Below are positions 24,587 through 35,137 of a DNA stretch of 64,000 nucleotides, in pieces; position 1 is the first letter of the stretch, and each line of letters begins with the position of its first letter. The stretch comes from Bursaphelenchus xylophilus (lineage: Eukaryota; Nematoda; Chromadorea; Rhabditida; Aphelenchoididae), in contig CAJFCV020000004.1 of assembly GCA_904066235.2 (NCBI GenBank), positions 8,680,001 to 8,744,000 of the forward strand, given 5' to 3'. The position numbers and the translations under genes are program-made. A model generated the notes under the pieces. The model was not told the origin of the DNA, did no database searches, and saw only the letters and a list, made by a program, of their open reading frames with translations.

Positions 24587-27214
24587 TCATTTCTTCAATA
24601 AATCTTTGCAGAAACAGTAGTCATGCGTCGGCGAGATTCTATGGCCGTTTGCATCAAACAGACATTGAGTTTGTGCTCGGGAAGCATTTTTCCTGGTCAG
24701 CCATGTAGATAGGACTGTTATTGTTTGGTTTGCTGACACCTAAACGGAATTTTCGGTAAAAGTTTATATTATCCGTGACATCTACCTGCAGGAACGGCAT
24801 GTAAAGTCCTCCGCCGGGATAGGTTTTGAAGGTTACTTGATAAATCGGGTCTTGATAGAACTGTGGCCGATATTCTTCCACATAAGGGATGAATTCTTTC
24901 CAGACAATAAGATCCACGCAGTAACTTTTCGCCCATGTTTGGTTTTTAACTAGATTCATTTTTTCAACGGATGCTTCCGCTAATCGCCAACCCAGTTTCT
25001 CAACATTTCGGCCTCGAACTGGTTGGAGATACTTGTACATACATCCTTCGAAGTCGATGCTTAGGTCTTTGCAGGATCGTGGTTGTTTTAGGGGTCTTAG
25101 AAGACTTGACCCATCGAATTTTCGAAGAGCAGTAGGAATCTCTGCTGTGAAGTTGTAGTCCTCGGTCATCATTGTTCCATGCTGAAAGCATTCCACTTAC
25201 TAAACCAATGATAAATGGTAATTTTCGATTTTTGTTATATTTTCTAAGGCAACTTGCCTTTAGAATATCGATAAAAGTTGTGTAGGTGTCGTAATGGGTC
25301 ACTATTTGTTTTGTGTTATCTTCCAGTTGCGTTTTTGCTGTCGGGTTTCGCCGAAGTTCATCAGGAGGTATGTAGACGAGTAGTGGATTGAAGGCTTCAA
25401 ACTTGTCGGTAAACATCGTTTCGTCGTCGAAGAGTTGTATTCCATGATCTGCCATGAGGAAGGTGTGAGAGTTTGCCGTCTGAAGCGAGATAATTTCATA
25501 ACAATCTACAGTGGGGGACCTGATCCAGCGGCAAAAAAACGTACCATTTTGCATCCGGGAAGGATCAAAAATGTGGCAAAATGCTTCCCTTTCCAAGTGA
25601 AAAACTTTGTTTTGAAGGGCCCTTTCCCTCACAAAAAAAGCGGGCGCGCTTTTGAAATCGGTTTTATCACTTGGAAAGGGCAGCAGCATTTTGCCTCATT
25701 TTTGATACTTCCCGGATGACAAATGGTACGTTTTTTGCCACTGGATCAGGTCCCCCACTGGATTAGGCGCACCTCATTTTTGAACTCCTGGAAGAATCTC
25801 AAAAAGTCGTCGTCGTATTGAAAGATATCTCGTCGGTTATCGTGCGCCAAAACGCGCATCCAAGTCATTGACAATTTTGGCTCGTTATTATATGATTTGA
25901 CGAATTCCTTGATGTAATCAAACATAATTAAATGTCGGTCATGGCAATACTTTCTCCATCGATTTGAATGGTAGAAATCACGACCAGTAAGATTGGTAGA
26001 TTTGACGATAAAACTTGAAGGAAATTTTTCATTTTTGTAGGTCCAGTAGGGACTAGAACAAAATATAATTACCCTTGTTGACACTTGTCTCTTTTTGTAC
26101 CGAATTTTTTGAGATAGACTTACAATGAGCTATGATCAAAGACGTCTCCATCGGTTGAGATGCAATTCCGATTGATCTGAACAGACCAATCCTCGTTTAT
26201 CATCACTCGATAGCCTTGATCTTTATACAACTTTCCAATATAAGTGCTGTTGTCAGCACAAGCATCGAGATATTCGACGTTTTCATAGGGTATATTGGCT
26301 TCAGTAGGATCGGTAAATAATTTTTGCGTTAGTTTGTTCATGTATAATATGAAAGCATTAGGTTCGCTGTTGTAGGCAGCTTTGTTGTGGTACTTGAAAA
26401 AATGAGCACCCAGATCGTTCTTCAAGAAATGAGCTGTATTTGGCATTGCCCGAAGGAAGTGGGGCATTGATACGGCGTCGAGTAAAATGACATGGACATT
26501 GGGTTTGCCAGGGGTTTGTTGAGGTGGGGGATTGTAGGGTTGTCTTCAAAAAAAAACGTCAGAGATAAGCAGAATGTGATATCAAGAGGTATCTCAGAGA
26601 TTATGTTTCTGTGAGATACCTTTTGATATCAAATTCGGTGGTATCTTTGAAAAACATTTATGCATGAGAAACTTACCGTCTAAATATTTGTTGATGCAGG
26701 AATTCATAAGTTGTTTTGTCATTTTCGGTGCATTTCACTTCGATTGTGTCGCATTCAGGGCGGACTGTCGAGGCATTAAACGAAATCCACGGTTGAAATA
26801 GAAGGCTATTATTTTTTTCGGTTAAAATGCATCTGAAAACCAAGGGGGTGCAATATTCCCGCCAGGCCTTACCTGTATTGGCAATCCTCGTCATCATTTA
26901 TTCTGGCCATCCTTAGTTCTCCATTAGTCAATTTGCTTCGTTCGAAGGCATCCGGAATACATGCTGGTTTCTTACGTCTTGCATTTTTGTAAATTTTTTG
27001 GATTTTTGGGTCATAAGGATCAACACTATGTAGCTCGCCATCTAAAGCAATATAAATAATTCTCCGCTATTTTGGCACCTTTTACTGTTAGATGCGAATA
27101 AAACTTGGAGTAAAGCTGTAGCGTAAAATGTAAATGTGATGGAAATAGTATTGTAAAATAGATTATTAGACATAGGACCTTCCAATACGAAAGTCGTAAA
27201 TTAAATGGGGTCAT
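24587..27214 (-). CDS. DUF229 family membrane-anchored protein
   Basis: DUF229 is a large nematode family with an alkaline phosphatase/sulfatase-like fold and no proven substrate. I join eight exons: 27214-27079, 27041-26873, 26832-26677, 26543-26124, 26052-25773, 25479-25258, 25181-24786 and 24739-24587. They give 643 residues. A signal anchor covers residues about 10-33. The core has VILLDAVSMPHF (about 174-185), the usual nucleophile-region motif of the fold, and FLMADHG (about 394-400), the metal-binding DHG motif. The C-terminus ends HDYCFCKDLLKK. It is reached only by removing a 46-base intron; reading straight through gives a different, probably false tail ending at 24654. The intron after exon 5 holds a 252-bp MITE, and the one after exon 6 has a GC donor. 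The 37-base first intron is the weakest join. The protein is probably displayed on the lumenal or outer side. Confidence 0.88.
25509..25760. mobile_element. Tc1-like MITE inside DUF229 intron 5
   Basis: The element is 252 bp with terminal inverted repeats starting CAGTGGGGGACCTGATCCAG, and it is nearly palindromic throughout. The left flank is TA and the right flank GA, a possibly mutated TA duplication. The CAGTG termini recall Tc1/Tc3 ends. Removing it leaves an intron of about 40 bases, the usual size in this gene, so it inserted into a pre-existing small intron. A sister copy sits at 59394-59650. No protein is encoded. Confidence 0.88.
26577..26631 (-). repeat. Intronic 20-bp hairpin, small-RNA-precursor-like
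   Basis: Within DUF229 intron 3 (26544-26676), arms 26577-26596 and 26612-26631 pair over 20 bases with one mismatch, around a loop of 15 bases. The length and loop resemble a short pre-miRNA or a degraded MITE. I see no independent support for a mature small RNA. Confidence 0.45.
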
Positions 27215-27540
27215 TTGACTCCGGAATTTCGTCGAAGTAACCCAAATGAATTTTGACAGCTGTTTTTTGGGTACCTTTGACCGTCTTCAGATTTGATTTT
27301 TTGATTGTGCGCTTTTTTGTTACTCCGGAAGAATAGATAGCAGGTTCACTATGGTTGAATATTGAACGAAAATATGGCGCTAAAATGTTTTAACATGGGC
27401 ATCATGCATTAATTAGTCATCAAAAACTGAGCCGCATAAAAAATTATCTTTATTATTTCGTAAGTCTTATGAAAATACCGGTTCTGGCTATATACAAATA
27501 AAAAAAGTTGCACTGAGAATCTGATTCACTCCGTTCGCTT
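27215..27540. other. Spacer between galactosyltransferase and DUF229 genes
   Basis: The spacer is 326 bases between same-strand genes. It has no coding exon that I can support. It probably contains the 3' UTR of the glycosyltransferase and the promoter or trans-splice site of the DUF229 gene. Confidence 0.4.
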
Positions 27541-29405
27541 CTAAGATTCGTAGTCCACGTTGGGGACGACTGTTGAGTTCCCTAACTGCTTCGCGATCTC
27601 GGAACATCGCTCCAGTTTGTAATACTTTACGTAAACTGTCTTTGGTCGATGCTCACTGTGGATGATGGTGTTCACGGGGGGATCGCCAACACACATGTCA
27701 ATGTCGAACTGAAATAAACTCAGAAATTATGAGTATGGGAATAAAAATAAAACAAAAACATAACAACAAGGTAGCTTACGTCATAGCTGATTCCAGCAAA
27801 GCCATTGACTGTGATATTTAGGGACTCTGTGACGATGCCAGTGAAGAAAACGTCATCCATTTTCATGAAATTGTGATTTTTCATGTCTTCAAAAATCTTC
27901 GTGGCTGTCTGGCTTGGCATAAGCACGGCATAGCCATTGCAATATGGGGGATACCAGTCTTTGGCGAATTGAGTTTTGGGGACAAACCTGAAAATTTTTT
28001 AAATTTGACAAGGGCACTACAACACCTTACAAGGTGAGATATTTAACGCTGCTATCAGGCGAGAGAAAAGCTAAAATATGTTACATTGAAACACGGCTCT
28101 TTGACAACGTGCATTTTTTATATTTTCAAATTCAAAAGTTATATATCCCGATATAAAAGCAGTCCCCTCTTACCATTTATTTTTTGGGTCCCTGACCGGC
28201 TGGACTCCATGTATTTTCTGACACAACAGCCAATCATTTTGTCCTTTCGTCAGCCCTCCAAAGTCGTGTTCAATCCAATACAGTAGCCGCTCGAAGTGCA
28301 CCACCACATCGTCGTCGATTTTCATGAAGAAAAAGGCGTCCTTGCAATATTTCTGATGATATTGATGCATGGCATTCCATTTGACTGTATTGTTCGCATA
28401 TGTGTCCATCGTATTGATAAACACAATGTCATCGTATGCTTTGACCTCTTTGGCCAACAAATCAGGGCGACTTTCGTTGCTATGCCCGATGAAGAACTTG
28501 TAAACAACGTGCAGATTTGTGGCCTAAAAAAGAATTGTTATGTCATGAAGCGTATATCTTATGTTAGCAAATACGCTAGACAGATGTGTGATTGTGTTTT
28601 TGTGATTGGAAGAAAATTTATGTATTATATATCATGAAGTCATAAAAAATTTTATGTCAAAGGCCAGGGAATCGCCTCTGGCTTGAGATAAAGGTCCATT
28701 TCGAGTCATTTGCACATAAATCAGACGGCTAGACAAATAATCGAGTTGACAAAGACTGCAAATGTACATTGGCTATCATTTTCAAGGCCAGAAAGTCAAT
28801 TTGAGAGCAATCTTGATAGAATTTCTCCTTGCTTCGGAAGAGCTAGCACACATAGTATGTCTAGCTCATATAAAGATTCCAAAAAATTTTAGTTGTTCTT
28901 TGTAGGCGCAGCTGAGATGTTCAGTGGTTTTCGCAGACAAAAGACTATGGAAAACGAGGAGAGAGGGTTAGAAGAAGCGCTCACTAATTCCTAATTTTTA
29001 ATTATTTGAATTTACCTTTTTTAGGAACGCTCCTCTCAATGCATCCCTTTGAACATGCGCACTCTTCGCGCCAGTGCTCATAATGGCCACAAAAATTGTC
29101 GAATTCTCGCAGATTTTCTCCTTGGGGACAGTCATTTTATACGGTAGATGCAAATCCTTCAACGTTAAATTGAAGTTCTCGATATGAAAATCTAAATTCT
29201 CTAAGGTCGTGGCTCTTCTTGCTTCCGGTATTGGTTTATCTGTTGAATTGATGGCTACTTTCCGTGGCGTGTGACAAAGTTCGGTTTTATGGCAAATCAG
29301 GAAGACCCAAAGCGTAAGATTACCGAGTAAAATAAAGTAAATGATCGGCGGTGAACAACCATCGCGTCTTTTGAACAAACGACAAGGCCGTTGTGAGGAC
29401 AACAT
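27541..29405 (-). CDS. GT31 beta-1,3-galactosyltransferase-like, type II membrane
   Basis: This is a Golgi glycosyltransferase of family GT31 (Galactosyl_T), which transfers a UDP-activated sugar to glycoproteins or glycolipids. Four exons join in phase: 29405-29016, 28523-28174, 27987-27780 and 27708-27541. They give 371 residues. A short cytoplasmic tail is followed by one membrane anchor at residues about 20-39 (IIYFILLGNLTLWVFLICH), then a stem. The catalytic domain has KIDDDVVV (DDD at about 200-202, the metal/UDP-binding motif) and MDDVFFTG (about 290-297), the (E/D)DV motif of the family. The start is the first ATG (29405-29403); an upstream in-frame TTG is not used here. Potential N-glycosylation sites are present (for example NST and NLT). 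The acceptor and donor sugars cannot be predicted from sequence alone. Confidence 0.9.
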
Positions 29406-31279
29406 AGCGCTGAATAGATAACATCCCAAAAATGGGTGGGCTTATAAAAGGCTCGTCGATGTTACAATCGTGCAACTGGGCAAACGAACAAGTCTTTGTG
29501 TGCGCTGTACATTATTGTCATCGGGGGCGAAAGGAAGTGCATATGTTAAGCAAGGTTTTGGTTTGTGATTATGTGCAGACTACCGTAGGATGGCGGCTGC
29601 GCAAATTGGTTAGGAGCCGAAGTCAAAGAACGTTTTCATATTTTGGAAAGTCGATATTCCGAAAGTTCATGTTTTTGGGGGCATAATCCAAGCGGAAAGA
29701 ATGAAAAAATAATGGCGAGGGCCAAGAAAATCGTTGCAAAGCGAGGTGTTGAGAAATTTTTGGTTGGCTCCTCCTCCGAAGCTGTTCAATTTGATGAATT
29801 TTATCTTCATTATCTATGTGAAATCATTGTATGCATGCTAAACTTAACACGTTTTTCAAGTCTTCTTTTCGGGTCTATTCATCGAAGCTTATCCTAGGGT
29901 TGGACTCAGATGTTTCAAGGAGTCTACGAATAGTCTGTTGACGGCCAATCAGCATGTATTTTAGTACCAGTCGAAGAATTCTACTTTATGAAACCGCCAG
30001 GCCACAGAAGTTGCTTTGTCTTTGCCTACGTTTCAGGTCAGCAAATTTCTTTCAACGGAGTTAAACACCAGCACTTGAGATCCACCGAACAAATAAAGTT
30101 TCTTTACTGATGAAAAGTGAACTTTCTCTGGTACAAAATGTAAATGTATTTTTTTAAAACTCTCATTTGCATAGATGAAATCTCTTGCACTTACCCACAC
30201 TCACAATCTAAACAAACATGAGGCTGTTACGTATCGTTTGGGCGGATAAATTTATGGGGGTGTTTGTTAAAACTTGCAAATGAATACAACTGAAAGTCCA
30301 AAGTTTTAAAATTCAAAAAATTGTTCATATGATTCCAAACTTCACAAGGCAATGGCACGTGGCTATCACAGGCTATACGAATCTGATAACGCTTTTGTGT
30401 AATTTTGAAGACGCCCTTCCATACCTGTCGAATATGAAGATTTTAAACGAGATCCCTCCTGAAATGGAATGAATGATCACCTCGAGAGCAGGTACGTCGT
30501 CGACTTCGGCGCTTTATCTTTTGCGATTCCTTGGAGAGTTTGGATATAGAATCCGCCCATCCAGTTAAGGGAGCAGCGGATCATTTTCTTCGGCATTCGA
30601 AAACAAAATCAATGTTAGTTGAAGAGGCGTTCTGGGGTTGTTTAGCGATCGGTTGGTATGGGAAAATTTGAAGGGAAAGCGCAATAAATACGCTGCCGAG
30701 GTTTGGTTAAAATTTTAAGCTGATATTCTAATATACAGGCCATATGCTCACGTAGTTTGCTCATTTTTTTAGTCATCATTTTTGAGGCTCCTCCTCCACT
30801 ACATGTTTTATATCTTGCTCTTTGAAACCTCACTTTTTTCGGGTACAATCTCGGATTTCGGCATTAAATCCCGCAAGTTTCTTCCCTGTTCGTTTGAACT
30901 TTTAAAATACCTTCCCGTATTCCTAATCCCGACGTGCTCCAGATCCCCTAATTTGATCATAAAATTTCACGCCGAGCCTCTGACGTGCCGTCCCGTTTTC
31001 GCTTTGCGCCCGCCCCAGCCTGTTTTCTCTCTGCCCTCTGCAATTTTTCGATCGCCAACCGGAAGAAACAAAACAGAAGGCAGCGGAATCTTCAATCCCC
31101 TGCGTATTTACCATCCCGTTTTCGCTTTCACTTAGCTTTGCGACTTTCGCCCGAGGGATCGGCTTAATATTCGGATTGGAAAACGCGCCGAAAGTCACGG
31201 AGAACTTTTGCATCCGAGCCGTAAATTTCTCAACCACGAAAAAATCTTTTAATTCCCCTGAATCTTGGAATTTCTCCGC
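29406..31279. other. Divergent intergenic region
   Basis: About 1.9 kb lies between the start of the glycosyltransferase gene (-) and the start of the secreted-protein gene (+). It should contain both promoters. I see no TATA-like element at a convincing position and no additional gene. Confidence 0.45.
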
Positions 31280-31290
31280 AGATTGGGAAG

Positions 31291-34200
31291 ATGAAACGAG
31301 CCCTGCTGGTGGCGCTCCTAATTTTGGCGGTTAGTGCCCAAAACAAGGAAAAAGAAGATGATAAGAAACCGTCCAAGGTGATGAAGGACGAGGGATCGGC
31401 CCCGATGAGTGTCAAGATTATGGATCAGGTGGATAAGGCGTTGGAGCAGCCAGAGAGGTTCTTGGATGTCAGAGAGTTTATTAGAGTAAGGAGGCCATCT
31501 TTAACCTTCTTTGTGGCTAGACATTACAATCGAAAACGTTCGATTTTAGTCATATCTTTCATGTACATTCTAAAGAGTTCATAAATTATTCCTTAGAAAT
31601 TTTGGCTCACGCTTTGCGGCTGTAGCTTTTCAGAAAGAGTTAGCAGGAAAGAAAACCCATACTCTTCTGTAAAGTATCACTTTTTCCGAGCAAAATTCAC
31701 AAAGTTATTGTCCGCCAAAGTGATCTAACCACAAAGTCATCATGAATAAATTTCCCTGTCCACTTGATTACAAAAACTTTGCAGAGTGCCCTAGACATGA
31801 TGCGGACCGTTCCCGCTCCCGATGCCCTCAAGAAAATCCCCAACGATCTTCAACGTCAGCAACTGCAAGAGCAATATGACGCTTATGCTCAACGCCAGCG
31901 TCAAAATTACTATCCTTCTCGAGCCTACTCCTCACGGACTTACTCTCCCTATCAGCAGCAACAACAATACAGCCAGTACGGCCCAAAGCCAGCTTTGCCA
32001 GTGCAGCCAGAAAGCTCGGACCCGGCTAAAGCGCTGAGTCGTATCTTTGCAACTCCAACTCAACAGGACATGGAGAGTTTGTTCCATTTACCCGCTGACA
32101 TTATGCATCGTTTGGCGGCGGATGCTGGATACATTCCTCCGCACAAGGAGCCTGAAGAGTTGGCCGCGCGGGAGGGAAGCAAATATGGAAGGTATGCAGT
32201 AAATACCCATAACTTTAACAGAGGTTTTCCTTTATTCATTTTCAACTCTATAACCCCCAATACCACCAACTATTTCCTCATTTTAGCAGCCCCTCTTCTG
32301 GCGGCTTCAATTTCGGCGGTTCTCCTGGAACATTCAGTCTTGGAGGAACCTCGGACCAAGATCTCAACAGCTTCATCGCCCGCTATCGTGGAGAGCAACC
32401 AGCAGCCGTTCCAGAGGTTCTAACAACCCCAGAACCCACCACCGCCATCCCAGTCGCTTCTCCTCCGAAAATTGTGTTGAGAACTATCCAGAAAAATGGA
32501 AAATTGTAAGGAAATCTACTTTCCATAGTTCGTGGCCTGACTTTTTCAGGATTCAAGTCCCAGTCCTTGTGGTTCCTCAAGCCAACGGACAAACACGCTA
32601 TATTCAATACGATAAGCTCTCGGATTTATCGGATGCTCTGGCTAAAGTCGTGTCCACCGGTCAATTGCCTTTGAATCAAGAGGAGCAGCCGGAATCGACT
32701 ACTCCAAGAGTTGTCAATGCGCAATTCGAACAGCCGAAAGGGGGACAGATCTTCAACTTCCCAGAGAATTTACAGGTCAGATTTTGGGGAGGAAATTTGG
32801 CTTTTTTTACTGAGAGTTGAAATTTTTTGGGGGTCAAGTTTATTGTCAAATTTCAAGGTCTATTTCGCCCTAAAATTATCTCTAAAGCAATTTCAACCCT
32901 TGAACTTTCAGATTGAACCCCCAACCACCGCCCCACCTCCAGCTGTCCGCACCGAAACCGCTGAAGGTAGCTCCTTTGTCCAACAATTCGACGTCGAATC
33001 CAACGAGAACAAAGATGCTCCAGCTGAGGAAGTAAGTGAACCAGTTGAGCATCGATTTGCACCCACTGCACGAACTGTCACCGCACCAAGCTCGAATGCA
33101 AGTCAGCCAAGCGCTGAGCTGTTAGAGCTGTTGGAGAAATTGGGAAAATACAGACACGAATTGGATAAAGCTGCATCATTCTTGAGGACAACGAAAGGCC
33201 CAGAAGTTATTGATGGAATGACTAAAGAAGACGACTTTCCCAGACCACATGAAATGAAGGTTGAAGTGAAGGATGAGGAGATCGTTACACCGAAAGCCGT
33301 AGCGAGCGCTGAGAAAATTGCGTTTGAGGCGACTGAGGTTTGATTTTGCACATATTATTTTGCACTCACTAGAATGCTTTGTAATCACTTTTATCAAGGC
33401 CGGATTTTTTTAAATTTTGTAAGGATAGAGAGTATACATACATTACGTATTAATTGATAATGTTTTTTTCGCTATTTGCAAAGGCCGCCATCATTAGGGT
33501 ACTGTGTATTAACAAGTACCCTAAAATTTTTTTTGCTTACAAACATATAAATCGAATGTAAAGTCCCAATTTTTTAGCCCACAACCACCTCAACGGCAGC
33601 CACGACGACTCAATCGGCTGGTGAGATCCTCTTGAACGGCCATCGTTACAAGCTAGTTGACGCTGATGATCATGGGAAGTCCAAGGAAGAAGTTACCGAG
33701 ATTCCAACGACTACTGCTGAAACCAGCACCTTGAAGAGCGTTCCTCACATTAAACCGCAAAAGATCAGCATGAAGTCGAGCAATTTGGAGCAGGTCAGGA
33801 ATCTGGCAAGACAGAACCGATTGAGAACTCCGACTATTAGAAAAGCGCTCCCTGGTGGTTTCAGCGATATGGTGAGTTGGGGTTGAACTAGGCTCTGTAA
33901 TCATGTAACGTATCAGAGATTGACGTAGAAAGATACTGCCAAAATTCTGTATACTATATATAGCAAATTTAAAAGGACCAAAAATTTATTGGCTATAGAT
34001 AGCTTTTGCTATTCATCATAACTTCCAGGCCGACCCGTCCAATCCCTCCTCGCCAAACCCAGAGCACCGTATCTACTCTCTCCGCGAGCTCGAAGACATA
34101 ATCGCCAGTGAAACTGGCCGTCGTTACGATGACTCCGACGAGGTCTCTCGCTCTCCTCGTCGCCCGCTGACCTCGCAACAACTCCTGTCCGCGGGCCGAG

Positions 34201-34977
34201 TCACTTCCTCCGTAAGTAACTGAGAAGGCCTGATTCAACTATCGCTTATCCCCTATTTATTTGATTACCCCTCACATTTCCTGTATTTACCATAATAAAA
34301 AGGTTTGACGTGAAAAGTGTGCTGATCTATCACTGTTTTCAAATTGATTGTCGCCCTTTTAAACAGAGTTATTGCAAAAAGAATTTCGTCTAGAATCGCG
34401 CCGACTTACTGCGGCAGGAATACGGCTTGGAGAAGAGTGTGTGGCGAGAGCGAACCCGCGGCGTCTTCAGGAATTTCAAGATGAACGACGTAAGTGATTC
34501 GAGATTTATCTCTGTTTTTATGTTGGATGAGAGATTTCGGGGGATTTACGGGATGGGGCGGAAAGTCAAAATACTGTAAAAATTCGGCAATAAAACGATT
34601 AAGTTTTTTGACTTTTTAATGATAGAAAGAACGTAAAATTTTATATCAAAAGTGCTCGTGATGTGAGCTGCAGATATTATAAATGGAGCATCACGGCAAA
34701 AAAATCCACAATTTTTCTAGCACTATTTTTCCAGACCTCTCTGTTCGATCAGCAATGCGCAGTTTGCAATGATTTTGCCGGTCGATTTTACATTGAAGAT
34801 TTGTCATCGTTCGCGAAAGAAAACTGCGATTTCGTTGAGGACTTTATTCCAATCAACTGCTTCGATCTGGCCGAATTTTACAATAAATGTGAGAAAAAGG
34901 CGTTGACAGAAGTGACGCCGAGCAGCCAGTTCTCAACGACGGATATTCAACTGCCTTCAAATCAATTGAGCGTCTAA
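31291..34977 (+). CDS. Large secreted low-complexity protein with Cys-rich C-terminus
   Basis: I recognise no named family. Nine exons join in phase: 31291-31485, 31785-32191, 32287-32505, 32550-32775, 32912-33337, 33578-33871, 34029-34211, 34394-34489 and 34735-34977. They give 762 residues. A clear signal peptide (MKRALLVALLILAVSA) starts the protein. An early region is Gln/Tyr/Ser-rich, the middle is Pro/Thr/Glu-rich and likely disordered, and basic stretches appear later. The last exon holds six cysteines, beginning QQCAVCNDFAGRFYIEDL and ending FYNKCEKK; this could be a small disulphide domain of saposin-like size. An acceptor-like CGCAG ends 9 bases before the ATG, fitting trans-splicing. 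The protein is probably extracellular, perhaps matrix or cuticle-associated, but that is inference. AATAAA signals follow at 35049 and 35092. Confidence 0.82.
31601..31617 (+). repeat. Copy of dispersed motif in intron
   Basis: TTTGGCTCACGCTTTGC lies in intron 1 of the secreted-protein gene. It matches the motif at 42276, 58027 and (reversed) 2652. Confidence 0.35.
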
Positions 34978-35048
34978 TTTTTGGCAGCAAAATCATTGTA
35001 ATATAGCACTGTAAATATTAATTTATTGTCGTTTCTGTTAACTTTACT

Positions 35049-35054
35049 AATAAA
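35049..35054 (+). terminator. AATAAA signal of secreted-protein gene
   Basis: It lies 72 bases after the stop codon. A second AATAAA follows at 35092-35097, just before the convergent methyltransferase gene ends at 35138. Confidence 0.5.
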
Positions 35055-35137
35055 TTTATCCTGTAGAGTTACTCATTATTAGTTATAAATTAATAAAGAT
35101 GTTGTAAATATTATTTTTAATGTAAAACACGCTGATT

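Noticed and set aside
24654..24785. C-terminal reading of the DUF229 gene continuing past 24786 to a stop at 24654
   Set aside because: Removing a consensus 46-base intron (24785-24740) gives a different frame ending HDYCFCKDLL, which fits the Cys-containing end of DUF229 proteins; the read-through tail does not.
22498..27214. Minus-strand genes from 20.6 to 29.4 kb as one operon
   Set aside because: The spacers of 326 and 534 bases are larger than the usual 100 or so, and no SL2-type acceptor was convincing.
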